Assembly (NCBI GenBank): GCA_035530275.1
Contig: DATKVC010000017.1
Location: forward strand, 62,001 to 126,000
Origin: CAIJMU01 sp035530275
Lineage (GTDB): Bacteria; Spirochaetota; Spirochaetia; Treponematales; Rectinemataceae
DNA: 64,000 nucleotides
Direction of reading: 5' to 3'
The translations under genes were made by a program, and so were the position numbers. Every line of letters starts with the position of its first letter. The first letter of the stretch is position 1. The notes beneath the pieces were generated by a model. That model had not been told where the DNA came from. It saw nothing but the letters and a program-made list of their open reading frames with translations, and ran no database searches. Below, one piece after another: positions 50,246 through 59,048 of the stretch.

Positions 50246-51097
50246 TCAGACCGCCCTTTCGGCCGCAAAACCGAAATCCTCACGCACGGCCTGGTCGCGG
50301 AGCTTTCTGAGGGCGCGTTTTTCTATCTGCCTGACGGTTTCGGGGGAAATGCCGAGTTCGTCGCCGATCGTCTTGAGGGTACGGCGCTCGCCTGCCAGCT
50401 CGAAACGATACATCAGGATGCGGCGTTCTTTTTCCATGAGGAGGGTCAGCATGCGGGCGGTCTCCTCCCGCAAATTTTCCGCGATCATCGCTGTATCGGG
50501 GCTGTAACTCCAGTCTTCGTAGATATCGATGACGCCTCCCGATTCCGTATCGAGTTCGCTTTCGAGGGAGACCACGGAGGAAGCCATCGCCCTGAGCTCG
50601 GCTACCGCCTCGGCTGAAACGCCGAGTTCCGCGGCGACCTCGGCGTCGAGGGGTTCGCGCTGTAGTTTTTGGGTGAGGATATTGTAGGCCCGCTGGATGC
50701 GGCGGATCAGCTCTTCCTTGCGATGGGGTAGGCGGATCGCGCGCCTCGAATTGACGAGGGCCCTCGTGATGGTTTGTTTGATCCACCAGGAAGCGTAAGT
50801 CGAAAAGCGCACATTCCTCGCACCGTCGAATTTTTCGGCCGCCTTGATGAGTCCGACGTTTCCCTCCTGAATGAGGTCGATAAGGGGCATATCGGGGGTG
50901 ACATAGGCCCGTGCGATCTTGATGACGAGCCGAAGATTGGCCTCGATGAGCTTGCGTCTGGCTTCTTCGCTACCAGTTGCGATTTGGCGAGAGAGCTCCC
51001 GCTCGCCTTGGGCGTCGAGAAGGGGAATGCGCTTAATGCCTGCGTAATAGGAATCGAGGATGCTGTCGGAGGAATCGTGGCTGGAATGTTCGCTCAT
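50246..51097 (-). CDS. Group 2 sigma-70 factor (RpoS/RpoD-like)
   Basis: The 283-residue protein directs RNA polymerase to specific promoters. It has region 1.2 (DSILDSYYAGIKRIPLLDAQGERELSRQI), region 2 with NLRLVIKIARAYVTPDMPLIDLIQEGNVGLIKAAEKFD and the -10-contacting FSTYASWWIKQTITRAL, region 3, and the region 4.2 helix-turn-helix RTLKTIGDELGISPETVRQIEKRALRKL. It lacks region 1.1, so it is not the housekeeping factor. Size is close to Borrelia RpoS. AGGAG sits 6 nt before ATG 51097. It may control stress or stationary-phase genes; its regulon is unknown. Confidence 0.92.
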   Translation of the reverse strand: MSEHSSHDSSDSILDSYYAGIKRIPLLDAQGERELSRQIATGSEEARRKLIEANLRLVIKIARAYVTPDMPLIDLIQEGNVGLIKAAEKFDGARNVRFSTYASWWIKQTITRALVNSRRAIRLPHRKEELIRRIQRAYNILTQKLQREPLDAEVAAELGVSAEAVAELRAMASSVVSLESELDTESGGVIDIYEDWSYSPDTAMIAENLREETARMLTLLMEKERRILMYRFELAGERRTLKTIGDELGISPETVRQIEKRALRKLRDQAVREDFGFAAERAV

Positions 51098-51234
51098 GCT
51101 GGCTCCTGCATCTCTATATGCAGGTTCCGTGCCATTCGCCTCGGCGACTTTTGCCAGAAGCTATGTTGTTGTAATGCAATAGATACACAAGCGTGTACCC
51201 CTCGGGGAGAATCCACCGGACCTGCGTCTGTATT

Positions 51235-51262
51235 AAAAAAGAGACAGAACTGGGTCTGCCTC
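51235..51262 (-). terminator. Rho-independent terminator
   Basis: On the minus strand GAGGCAGA (51262-51255), loop CCCAGT and TCTGTCTC (51248-51241) pair fully with one G-U, followed immediately by six Ts (51240-51235). It ends the LysM-M23/40-residue operon. The remaining 51098-51234 carries the sigma-factor leader; I see no clear -35/-10 pair in it. Confidence 0.85.
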
Positions 51263-51293
51263 GTCTGAATAATAAGACAGCAAGGCTATTCCA

Positions 51294-51416
51294 TTATGGC
51301 AAAAGGATGATGCTAGCAGCTACCTGATCGGTCTCATGGCCTGTCGCCGGAGCGACCTCCCGAAAGAGGGTCACCGCGGCGAGGAGGCTGACGAGGACAA
51401 GGACCAAGATCTTCAT
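51294..51416 (-). CDS. 40-residue membrane peptide, coupled to the LysM-M23 gene
   Basis: ATG 51416 overlaps the stop codon of the upstream peptidase gene as ATGA, and the frame ends at TAA 51294, 32 nt before a strong terminator. The peptide begins MKILVLVLVSLLAAVTLF, a basic start and hydrophobic helix like a signal or membrane anchor, followed by a short polar segment (REVAPATGHETDQ). It would sit in the inner membrane or be secreted. Coupling suggests a role together with the peptidase, for instance as a regulator or partner. No family is recognised. Confidence 0.6.
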   Translation of the reverse strand: MKILVLVLVSLLAAVTLFREVAPATGHETDQVAASIILLP

Positions 51417-52789
51417 GGATGGTTGCCCGGAAGATACTTGAGGGGGTTCACCGACACGCCACCTCGGTAGACGCCGAAGTGGAGGTGGGGAGCGGTGCTA
51501 TAGCCCGTATTGCCGGACAAACCCAAAATTTGGCCCTGGGCTATTGCTTGTCCAACATGGACTTCTTGGCGCGACAGGTGACCATAGAGGGTTTGGAGCC
51601 CCCTGTCGTGGTTGATGATCACATAGTTGCCGAACATCTGGTTGTAGCCGACGTCGGCAATCCTCCCGTCCATCGCGGCCTTGACCGGCGTTCCCTGGGG
51701 CACGGCGAGATCGATCCCTCCGTGGAAGCCTCTGACCCCGGTGAAGGGGTCGGGGCGATAGCCGAACCAGGAGCTGATGATGCCTTTTACCGGCCAGATG
51801 ACCATGTCGCCGAAGACCTGCCTCAGGGCGGCGGCCGTCAGGTGGGCGCCGGGAATGAAGACAGCCTGTCCCGGGATGATGGTGCCCGTGCCGAGGTTGT
51901 TCGCGTCGGCGATGGCGGTGACCGTGACATTGTTCGCCTTGGCGATGCTCCCGAGACTCTCGCCCTTGGTCACGACGTGAACAATGCCCTTCATGTTCGG
52001 GATCTTGAGAACCTGCCCGATGCCGAGGCCCTTGGCGCTCGTGATGTTGTTCATGCTGACGATGGTGTCGATATCGACATGATTCTGCGCCGCTATCGAG
52101 CCCAGGGTGTCGCCCTTGGCGACCGTGTAGCTGTCGGTGGCAAGGCTGAGGGGGAGGGGAGGGAGACTGGTCTCGGTCACCTGGTTGGAGAGTTCGGGGG
52201 TCAGGAAATCGAGGAGATCGCTTTGCACCGAGGGGATGTCGCGCACCAGGCCGCCTTCGGGGAGGGGAAAACGCGGTATCGAAAAGGCGATGGTAGCCGC
52301 TGCGAAGGCTCCGGCTAGAATTGACGACCCCGCGATCAAAAGGAATTTTCTATTGGCAACCGCCGGCAAGGAAGGCAGTCTGCCCGGAACCTGGCCGACA
52401 AGAAGGCCCAGGCGAAGGATGGCTCCCGCGGGTATGGCTATCGCTGCCGTGGAAAATTTCAAAAGCCACGTTGAGCCAGGAATGCGCGGCTTCTCGCCGG
52501 CGACAGGATGAGGGCCGGAGGGCCTTTGGGTTGAGGCGGGAGCCGGCTTCGCTTGCCTGAAGGGCTTGGCGCGGGGAGCGACCTTCTCCCCCTCTCGGGA
52601 GGGTAGTATCCTGCGATAGGCTCCACCGCGACCGCCTTCCAAAAGGAAGAAATCCGCCGTCCGGAGCGACTCTGAGGCCAGGGGCGTCCGCCGCCTATCG
52701 CCGGTCTTCTTCGCCTTTTTCCCCGGAGAGTGTCGAGTGTCGGTGGCTGCCCGACCCGAAACGCTGTCGTACATGAATATTGAGTCCAT
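51413..52789 (-). CDS. LysM-M23 peptidase with long cytoplasmic N-terminus
   Basis: The 458-residue protein starts at ATG 52789 (GGAG 7-8 nt upstream); the frame runs on to 53335 but that part overlaps lepB. Residues 1-110 are basic and low in complexity, then hydrophobic stretches near 108-130 and 145-165 (FLLIAGSSILAGAFAAATIAF) provide the membrane anchor. Two LysM repeats (YTVAKGDTLGSIAAQNHV, HVVTKGESLGSIAKANNV) precede an M23 domain with FHGGIDLA, YGHLS and PHLHFG. It is a paralogue of the protein at 25203-26150. It diverges from lepB and is coupled to a 40-residue peptide. Confidence 0.9.
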   Translation of the reverse strand: MDSIFMYDSVSGRAATDTRHSPGKKAKKTGDRRRTPLASESLRTADFFLLEGGRGGAYRRILPSREGEKVAPRAKPFRQAKPAPASTQRPSGPHPVAGEKPRIPGSTWLLKFSTAAIAIPAGAILRLGLLVGQVPGRLPSLPAVANRKFLLIAGSSILAGAFAAATIAFSIPRFPLPEGGLVRDIPSVQSDLLDFLTPELSNQVTETSLPPLPLSLATDSYTVAKGDTLGSIAAQNHVDIDTIVSMNNITSAKGLGIGQVLKIPNMKGIVHVVTKGESLGSIAKANNVTVTAIADANNLGTGTIIPGQAVFIPGAHLTAAALRQVFGDMVIWPVKGIISSWFGYRPDPFTGVRGFHGGIDLAVPQGTPVKAAMDGRIADVGYNQMFGNYVIINHDRGLQTLYGHLSRQEVHVGQAIAQGQILGLSGNTGYSTAPHLHFGVYRGGVSVNPLKYLPGNHP

Positions 52790-52852
52790 GGTGTGCTCCA
52801 AATATCGACAGCGGAAAGGCAATGTATTACCCCGAGCTGGGACTATCTTCGG

Positions 52853-52881
52853 TTTCGCAACGAAGCGTTTTCGACTACACT
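52853..52881 (+). promoter_or_regulatory. Candidate leaderless promoter of lepB
   Basis: TACACT (52876-52881) lies 7 nt before ATG 52889, and TTTCGC (52853-52858) is 17 nt upstream of it. The -35 matches only 3 of 6 consensus bases. No SD precedes the ATG. Confidence 0.35.
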
Positions 52882-52888
52882 CCCGGCA

Positions 52889-53323
52889 ATGCAATCCCGA
52901 GCATCCCGGAGTCCCCTGTGGCCGATCGTGACCGCGGTGATCTTCGCAGCCTTGGTCAAATTCTTCATTATCGACCTCGCTCTGGTTGACGGTCCCTCGA
53001 TGTCGCCGACCTTCGAGGCCGGGCAGCCGGTCATTGTCCTTCGCATCGCCTACGGCCTCAGATTGCCCCAGGGCCTCGGCGGCTATCTTGTTCGCTGGGG
53101 CAATCCCGCGCCCGGCGAGGTCGTCATTGCCGAAAATCCCGAGTCGAAGCGGCCCGTCATCAAGCGCGTTGCCTGGACAAGGCCGGGCTCCCGCGAGGAT
53201 GGCGGGCTCGAGCTCTGGATACTCGGCGACAACGGCTCGGATTCCCTCGATTCGCGAAGCTACGGCACGGTTCCGGTTGAGGACGTCGCGGGAAGGGTGA
53301 TAAGCTTGCGTCCGCGTCCATGA
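52889..53323 (+). CDS. lepB: Signal peptidase I
   Basis: The 144-residue membrane protease removes signal peptides from exported proteins. One N-terminal transmembrane segment (VTAVIFAALVKFFIIDLAL) is followed by the catalytic Ser37 in DGPSMSPTF and Lys92 in PVIKRV, and by the GDN motif GDNGSDSLDSRSYG. It is short for the family, lacking the second membrane segment and the large beta insert, similar to small Gram-positive types. Its stop overlaps the ftsI start by 4 nt. Confidence 0.93.
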   Translation: MQSRASRSPLWPIVTAVIFAALVKFFIIDLALVDGPSMSPTFEAGQPVIVLRIAYGLRLPQGLGGYLVRWGNPAPGEVVIAENPESKRPVIKRVAWTRPGSREDGGLELWILGDNGSDSLDSRSYGTVPVEDVAGRVISLRPRP

Positions 53324-55194
53324 AGCCAGAAACACGCAGACGGCGCTACGCCGTCGTCCTCGGATTTCTCACGCTTTTCGCCCTCGTCGTTATCGGGCGT
53401 TACGCGATGCTCGCGAGCGAAAAGGGCATGTTCCGCGCCTCTCCCCTCGACAGCTCCGAACGCGGGCCTATCATGGATCGCGAGGGGCGCCTTTTGGCCG
53501 TCGATTCGCCCCTCTACAACATCGCCGTCTGGCGACCGGAGACCGACAAGGACGCCTTCCCCGCCGAAGTAGACAGGTTGGCCTCGATCCTGGAAATGGA
53601 CTCCGGGGATATCCTCTCGCGCTGGAAGGACGGTTCGAGCAATTTCTTCTATTTAAAAAAGCGCGTAGCGCCCCAGGTAGCCCGAGCGATCCAGGAGGCC
53701 AAGACCGAGGGCGCCTTTTCGGGCATCGTCGTCGAAAGAGTGCCGGGAAGGCTCTATCCGGAAAAGCGACTCGCCTCCCATCTTATAGGCTTCGTGGGTG
53801 ATGAGAATCGCGGCCTCGTGGGCATCGAAAATAAATACGATGAAGAGCTCCAGCCTCCTCCCGATGCCGGCGTCCCGGGAACCCCCGCGATAGGCGATGG
53901 GGTCGTCCTCACCATCGATGCGGACCTCCAGTTCTCGCTCGAGGCCATCGCTCGCCGCACCATGGATGAAACGAAGGCCCAGGCCATCATCCTCCTCGCG
54001 GGGGACGTCAGGACGGGCGAGATCCTGAGCTATGTCGCGATGCCCGATTTCGATCCCAACGATTACGTGTCTTCGCCGCCCTCGGCCTGGTACGACTGGC
54101 CTTCGGTCTATGCCTACGAGCCGGGCTCGGTGTTCAAGATCTTCTCGATGTCCTCCGTCCTCGATCTCGGCGCGATCGACATGCACACGACCTTCGTCTG
54201 CGGCGGCGCCTACCGCAAGGTAGCTCCCTCGGGCGAGGTGATCGTCATCAAGGATCTCGCCGACCACGGCATCGTCGATGTCACGAAAATCCTCGAGTAT
54301 TCCTGCAATTCCGGGGCGGCCCAGGCCGCGGACCGGGCGGCGACCGTCGATTTTTACGACAAGTTGACTTCCTTCGGATTCGGGACCAGAACGGGCCTTA
54401 CCCTTCCGGGTGAGAGTCCGGGCTCCCTTCGCTCTCCGGAAACCTGGTCCCTCCGTTCCAAACCGACGATCGCCATCGGTCAGGAAATCCTCGTTACCGC
54501 CTCCCAAATGCTCGCCGCGGCGACTGCCGTGGCCGACGGGGGGATACTCCGGAAGCCCCTCCTCGTGAAGCGTCTCGTTCGGCCCGACGGAACGACCATC
54601 TACGACGAGCAGCCCGTCGATGTTCGGCGGGTGGTTTCCGAGACGACGGCTCGCTCGATCCTGACCTCGATGGAGGCGGGCGCTGGACTCGGCGGGACAG
54701 GCTACCGGGCCAAGGTCGGGGACATTCCCATGTCGGTAAAGACGGGCACAGCCCAGATGATCGATCCCGCCACCCATCGCTATTCCGACACCGATTACAT
54801 CGCGAGCACCCTCGCCATCTTTCCCTCGAACGATCCGCAGATTGTGCTCTACGGCGTCATCATCAAGCCGGTGGGCGAGATGCTCGGCGGCCGCATCGCC
54901 GCGCCCATGATTCGCGACGCGGCCGAGGCCGTCCTCGAGCAGCTGCCGATCGAGCGAGGCGGGAGTCCGATCATCAGGCATGACGGCACGGTGAGCCTTC
55001 CCCGCCTTTCCCCCGTCAGCATCGGCGAAACCATGCCCGACCTGACGGGAGTTCCCAAGCGACTTCTCCTCCCCCTCCTTGAGCGCGACGATATCAAGGT
55101 GAAGATCGTCGGCGACGGCTGGGTGGCGAAGCAGTCTCCTCCCGCCGGCTCCCCCGTCGCGCCGGGCATGAGCATCGAGCTGGACCTGAAGTGA
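53320..55194 (+). CDS. ftsI: Penicillin-binding protein, FtsI/SpoVD type transpeptidase
   Basis: The 624-residue class B PBP cross-links peptidoglycan, probably at the division septum. It has one N-terminal anchor (YAVVLGFLTLFALVVIGRYAM), the PBP dimerisation domain starting with RGPIMDREGRLLAVD, then the transpeptidase motifs SVFK (S270), SCN (328-330) and KTGT (474-477). The C-terminal 60 residues are a PASTA domain (MPDLTGVPKRLLLPLLE...), which binds cell-wall fragments. It is coupled to lepB before it and to the DUF115 gene after it. The assignment to FtsI rather than PBP2 rests on the PASTA domain and motif spacing. Confidence 0.92.
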   Translation: MKPETRRRRYAVVLGFLTLFALVVIGRYAMLASEKGMFRASPLDSSERGPIMDREGRLLAVDSPLYNIAVWRPETDKDAFPAEVDRLASILEMDSGDILSRWKDGSSNFFYLKKRVAPQVARAIQEAKTEGAFSGIVVERVPGRLYPEKRLASHLIGFVGDENRGLVGIENKYDEELQPPPDAGVPGTPAIGDGVVLTIDADLQFSLEAIARRTMDETKAQAIILLAGDVRTGEILSYVAMPDFDPNDYVSSPPSAWYDWPSVYAYEPGSVFKIFSMSSVLDLGAIDMHTTFVCGGAYRKVAPSGEVIVIKDLADHGIVDVTKILEYSCNSGAAQAADRAATVDFYDKLTSFGFGTRTGLTLPGESPGSLRSPETWSLRSKPTIAIGQEILVTASQMLAAATAVADGGILRKPLLVKRLVRPDGTTIYDEQPVDVRRVVSETTARSILTSMEAGAGLGGTGYRAKVGDIPMSVKTGTAQMIDPATHRYSDTDYIASTLAIFPSNDPQIVLYGVIIKPVGEMLGGRIAAPMIRDAAEAVLEQLPIERGGSPIIRHDGTVSLPRLSPVSIGETMPDLTGVPKRLLLPLLERDDIKVKIVGDGWVAKQSPPAGSPVAPGMSIELDLK

Positions 55195-57038
55195 AGACCG
55201 AGCCCGAGGCGGGCTGGTTCGCCCTGAACCTCGCCCTGTTGTCGGAGTGCCAACCTGAACTGGCTGCCTACCTCGAGGAGATCGCAGTCGAACCCCTTGA
55301 GCTCGTCGATACGAAGTCCGGTTACCTGACCGCGCGGCTAAAGGGGCGCTGGCTCCATTCCTCCCGCGACCCCGTGGCCGAGGCGTCGAGAATCGCGACC
55401 GCCTCCATCGATCCGGCCAGCGATACGGCAATCGTGCTCGGGGCCGGATTGGGGTGGACGATCGAAGCCTCCCTCCTTCGCCCGGGCATCGAGCGGGTAG
55501 TGGTCTGCGAGGCCGATCCGGCGAAACTGGCCGCGATGCTTTCCTCCCGCGACCTTCGGCCCATTCTCGCCGATCCTCGCCTGACCTGGATGGTCGGCGG
55601 CGATCCGGGAGCCCTCCTCGTCGCCCTTTCGGAATGCGGGGCCAAACTCGCCTCCCTCCTGTCGCTTGCCTCGCTGGAGTCCTTCGACGCGGATTGGTAT
55701 AGGGGGCTTCGCGAGGCCTTCTCTCGATGGAAGGCGAAGGAAGAAATCAACGCCAACACCCTCGGCCGTTTCGGTCGGCTCTGGATCAGGAATCTCGCCC
55801 GCAACTCGGGGTCCTTCGCGGGCTTTCCCGGAATCGAAGGACTGGCACAAACCTTCGCGGAAATTCCGGCCCTCGTTGTAGCCGCGGGACCGAGCCTTGA
55901 TGCGATTCTGCCCTTCCTCGGTGAACTCCGCCAACGCTGCCTCATTGTCGCCGTCGATACGGCCCTCCGGAGCTTGCTTCGCGCGGGGCAGGAACCGGAT
56001 TTCCTCGTTGTCGTCGACCCTCAGTACTGGAACTGGCGCCATATCGCCGATCTCGAGGCCCCCTCGGCCTGTCTGGTCTCAGAACCGGCCGTCTTTCCCC
56101 CCGCCCTACGGAGGAGGCAGAGGGCGATCTTCCTCGCAGAGTCTCTCTTCCCCCTCGGCCGAATCCTGGCTGGGCCCGGCCGTGGGCTCCTCGGCGCGGG
56201 CGGCTCGGTAGCGACGAGCGCCTGGGACCTCGCGCGCCACCTTGGCGCCTCGACGATCTTCATGGCCGGTCTCGATCTCGGCTATCCCGGGGGGCATACC
56301 CACGCGAAGGCCAGCCTCTTCGAGCAGAGGGCCCTCGCCTCGGGATCGCGCCTCCTGCCCGGAGCGACGGCCCAGGCTGCCGCTCTCTTCGGCGCCCCCG
56401 GGGACTTCGTGCCGGCCAATGACGGCGGCCTCGTCTTCAGCGATCAGAGAATGGCCCTGTACGCCTGGTGGTTCGAGGCTCGACTTGCCCGCCGCGAAGG
56501 TGCGGCGACGAAGACCCTCTCCGCCGGAGGCCGCGCGATTCCGGGCATGGGCTTCGCCTCAATCGAGGAAGTCCTCGCTCTTCCATTGAAGCGGACTGAC
56601 ATCGATAGGCGGCTTGCGCAAGTAGTCTCAATTCGTCCGGCCGCCGAAACAGGAGAGCGCCTCGCCACAGCACTGGAAGGGCTCCTCGTCGGGCTTAGGC
56701 GAATCGAGGCCGCCGCGCGAAGGGGCGTCGAGGCGGCCCGCGCCGGCCGCGAAGGCCTTGGGCGAGGTCTCTCGCCCAAGGCTTCCCTGGCGATTCTCAC
56801 CGAGGTCGATGCCGAGCTTTCCCTCAATGAAGTCAGGGACGTTGCCGGCTTTCTTTTGCCGTCCCTGCGCGATCTGGCCGGAAGGCCTCCCTCCGATCTC
56901 GAAGGAAGTCTCGCCCAATCGGAAGGCCTCTATGCCGCCATCCTCTCTTCCACTTCGGAGCAGCTCGCCCTTTTGGAAGGCGAGCAGCGGAGCCCTGAGG
57001 GAGGGGATTCTAGCGATAAAAGAATGATTTCTCCCTGA
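55191..57038 (+). CDS. Maf/DUF115-family protein, probable motility-associated glycosyltransferase
   Basis: The 615-residue protein from GTG 55191 (overlapping the ftsI stop by 4 nt) carries the DUF115/MptE-like core: VVAAGPSLDAILPFLGELRQRCLIVAVDTALRSLL-type strand-helix (residues about 225-260), EPDFLVVVDPQ, LGAGGSVATSAWDLARHLGASTIFMAGLDLGYPGG near 330-365. In Campylobacter, Helicobacter and Aeromonas such Maf proteins add nonulosonic acids to flagellin. The N-terminal 200 residues hold a Rossmann-like AIVLGAGLGWTIEASLL segment. Location behind ftsI is unusual. A strong terminator follows. Confidence 0.82.
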   Translation: MKTEPEAGWFALNLALLSECQPELAAYLEEIAVEPLELVDTKSGYLTARLKGRWLHSSRDPVAEASRIATASIDPASDTAIVLGAGLGWTIEASLLRPGIERVVVCEADPAKLAAMLSSRDLRPILADPRLTWMVGGDPGALLVALSECGAKLASLLSLASLESFDADWYRGLREAFSRWKAKEEINANTLGRFGRLWIRNLARNSGSFAGFPGIEGLAQTFAEIPALVVAAGPSLDAILPFLGELRQRCLIVAVDTALRSLLRAGQEPDFLVVVDPQYWNWRHIADLEAPSACLVSEPAVFPPALRRRQRAIFLAESLFPLGRILAGPGRGLLGAGGSVATSAWDLARHLGASTIFMAGLDLGYPGGHTHAKASLFEQRALASGSRLLPGATAQAAALFGAPGDFVPANDGGLVFSDQRMALYAWWFEARLARREGAATKTLSAGGRAIPGMGFASIEEVLALPLKRTDIDRRLAQVVSIRPAAETGERLATALEGLLVGLRRIEAAARRGVEAARAGREGLGRGLSPKASLAILTEVDAELSLNEVRDVAGFLLPSLRDLAGRPPSDLEGSLAQSEGLYAAILSSTSEQLALLEGEQRSPEGGDSSDKRMISP

Positions 57039-57125
57039 AAAGAGCCGTCACTCAACCGCTTTTTGTCGAAATCCCTCAATTTTTTCGGAAGACACCCCGA
57101 AAATTAAACCGAGGGTAACCTCACC

Positions 57126-57165
57126 AACGGTATGCACCTTGACGTCCAGGCATACCGTTTTTTTT
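57126..57165 (+). terminator. Rho-independent terminator of the lepB-ftsI-maf operon
   Basis: Stem AACGGTATGC (57126-57135) / GCATACCGTT (57150-57159) with a 14-nt loop is followed by eight Ts (57158-57165). An AT-rich hairpin lies just upstream at about 57078-57104. The 152-nt gap between the genes holds nothing else. Confidence 0.85.
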
Positions 57166-57190
57166 ATGCCCTACCGACTAGTCCCTTAAC

Positions 57191-58258
57191 CTAATTTTTT
57201 GCGTCGCGCGGGCCGGCCTCCCGCGGAATTGCCCTCGTCGCCAGGCTCAGCCCCTCGCTCTCGACGGCGCGGAGGACGGCGAGGTGGCCCGCGCTCACGG
57301 TGGCGAGCCAAGGCGCGCTCTTCTCGACGTAAAAAATATAATTCAGCCTGATGCCGATATCGGAAAAGGCGGAGACGCCGACATCGGGTTCCCCGGTGAG
57401 TCCCGGCACCTCGCGAAGAGCCGCCTTGATCGAGGCTATGGCCTTGTCGACGCTCATCGATCCCGCGCCATGGGCGAGGTCGACGAAGGCCGATATCTTG
57501 TTGGAGGGCTCGGAGCTGACGTTCTCGATCGCGTTGGCAGAAAAGTTCGCGTTGGGCATGGTGACGATGCGGCCGTCGAGGGTGCGGAGCCGCGAGGTGC
57601 GAAGTCCTATTTCAGTGACCGTGCCGTCGAAGCCCGCGACCTTGATCCGGTCGTTGATGCGAAAGGGCCTGTCCACGAAGATGGCGATCGATCCGAAGAA
57701 GTTCGACAGGGTGTCCTTCGCGGCGAGGGCCACGGCCACGCCGCCGATGCCGAGACCGGCGAGAATGGCGCCGACATCGTAGCCCGCGTTGGTGAGAGCG
57801 ATGAGGGAGGCGCCCGACCAGATGACGACGCCGACCACCTTGCGGGCAATGGGCACCAGTTGGTCGTCGAGGGTCCCTTCGCTCTTCTCCGCGAAGGGGA
57901 GGAGGTATTCCTCGATGATCGTGTCGATGACCTTGACGAGGGCCCAGGCCACGGCGAAGGTCACGAGGATCATGTAGACCTTGTCCACCGCTGCCCCGAT
58001 CTTGCCGGGAAATCCGAGGGTATCGGCCGCGAGCCTGAGGCCTGCCAGGGTCACGATGAAGACGAGGGGCTTTTCAACGAAGGCCAGGATGATGTCGTCG
58101 ATCCGGGTCGAGGTTTTCGCGGCAATGCCCTTCAGCACGGTTTTCGAAAACCATGACAATAGCCGGCCGACGAGAAAACCGACCAAGACCCAACCTATGG
58201 CCGCGAGCCAGTGGGCGACTGGTCGACCTGCGAAATCGGCGTCGAGGAAGTCCTGCAT
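57191..58258 (-). CDS. MscS-type mechanosensitive channel
   Basis: The 355-residue inner-membrane protein releases solutes under osmotic downshock. Four to five hydrophobic segments precede the MscS pore helix region (GASLIALTNAGYDVGAILAGLGIGGVAVALAAKDTLSNFFGS), which has the Gly/Ala pattern of TM3. The cytoplasmic vestibule follows (IFVDRPFRINDRIKVAGFDGTVTEIGLRTSRLRTLDGRIVTMPNA). Length is above the E. coli protein (286) because of an extra N-terminal membrane helix. AAGGAG precedes ATG 58258. Confidence 0.93.
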   Translation of the reverse strand: MQDFLDADFAGRPVAHWLAAIGWVLVGFLVGRLLSWFSKTVLKGIAAKTSTRIDDIILAFVEKPLVFIVTLAGLRLAADTLGFPGKIGAAVDKVYMILVTFAVAWALVKVIDTIIEEYLLPFAEKSEGTLDDQLVPIARKVVGVVIWSGASLIALTNAGYDVGAILAGLGIGGVAVALAAKDTLSNFFGSIAIFVDRPFRINDRIKVAGFDGTVTEIGLRTSRLRTLDGRIVTMPNANFSANAIENVSSEPSNKISAFVDLAHGAGSMSVDKAIASIKAALREVPGLTGEPDVGVSAFSDIGIRLNYIFYVEKSAPWLATVSAGHLAVLRAVESEGLSLATRAIPREAGPRDAKN

Positions 58259-58344
58259 ACTGCGCTCCTTAGCTATGTTTCGCTCGAAAATGCCGAATCG
58301 CGACAGGTTGCGGCAAGAGGCCGGGCTAAGAAAATATCATGGAC

Positions 58345-58938
58345 TCATCGCTGCCGATGGCGCTCGGGGAGCTTTCCCTCCGGCAGGGGAGGGTGAAGGA
58401 TCAGGGCATCGATGAGGGCGGCCGCTTCATCTTTCACGACGAGATCCGTGAGAAGCTCCTTGCGCATGAAGCCCTTCTCGGCCGTGTGATGGAGGAGGGC
58501 GAGGAGTGGATCCCAGTAGCCCTCCACGTCCAAGAGACCGACAGGCTTCCCGTGATAGCCGATCTGCCTCCAGGTCCAGGCCTCGAAGAGTTCCTCGAAG
58601 GTGCCGGTCCCGCCCGGCAGGGCGACGAAGGCATCGGCGAGTTCGGCCATCTTGGCCTTGCGGCCGTGCATGTCGTCGGTGACGAAGAGCTCGGCGAGCT
58701 CCGGCTGGTCGACCAGCTCCGCGAGTTTTTTCGGAATGACGCCGATGACCTCGGCGCCCGCCTCGTGAGCCGCCTTGGCCAATACGCCCATGAGTCCGAT
58801 GTTTCCCCCTCCGTAGACGAGGCGGAGCCCCCTGGCCGCGAGTTCCCGGGCGAAAAGGGCCGTCGCCTCGGCGTACATCGGCGAGGTCCCGAAGCTCGAG
58901 CCGCAAAAGACGCAAATCGAACGGATACTGTTGGACAT
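58345..58938 (-). CDS. LOG-family protein (cytokinin-like phosphoribohydrolase)
   Basis: The 197-residue Rossmann-fold enzyme belongs to the TIGR00730/LOG family. The nucleotide-binding GGGNIGLMG is near residue 43 and the catalytic PGGTGTFEELFEAWTWRQIG near 110, with the conserved Arg/Glu pair. LOG proteins remove ribose 5-phosphate from N6-modified AMP or from other nucleoside monophosphates. The TATCAT hexamer (58950-58945) ends 6 nt before the ATG, with no SD, so the mRNA may be leaderless. Confidence 0.93.
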   Translation of the reverse strand: MSNSIRSICVFCGSSFGTSPMYAEATALFARELAARGLRLVYGGGNIGLMGVLAKAAHEAGAEVIGVIPKKLAELVDQPELAELFVTDDMHGRKAKMAELADAFVALPGGTGTFEELFEAWTWRQIGYHGKPVGLLDVEGYWDPLLALLHHTAEKGFMRKELLTDLVVKDEAAALIDALILHPPLPEGKLPERHRQR

Positions 58939-58995
58939 GGGGGCATGATACGGGGGCTCGCCCTTGGGGGGAAGGCCCGCGAAGCGTGGCGCGCA

Positions 58996-59025
58996 TTGGC
59001 CTTTTCGGCGCGACTCGTCTACAAT
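58996..59025 (+). promoter_or_regulatory. Sigma-70 promoter of the HD-domain gene
   Basis: TTGGCC (58996-59001), an 18-nt spacer and TACAAT (59020-59025) precede ATG 59049. The predicted start near 59032 gives a short leader with GGAGG and GGAAGA. Confidence 0.65.
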
Positions 59026-59048
59026 CGCGCCTCGGAGGTTGGAAGAAC

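Noticed and set aside
52790..53335. N-terminal extension of the second LysM-M23 protein
   Set aside because: It runs antisense through lepB and lacks a start signal, whereas ATG 52789 has an SD.
53653..55431. 592-codon open frame on the minus strand
   Set aside because: It is antisense to the ftsI-type PBP gene, which has all transpeptidase motifs. Composition is typical of a shadow frame.
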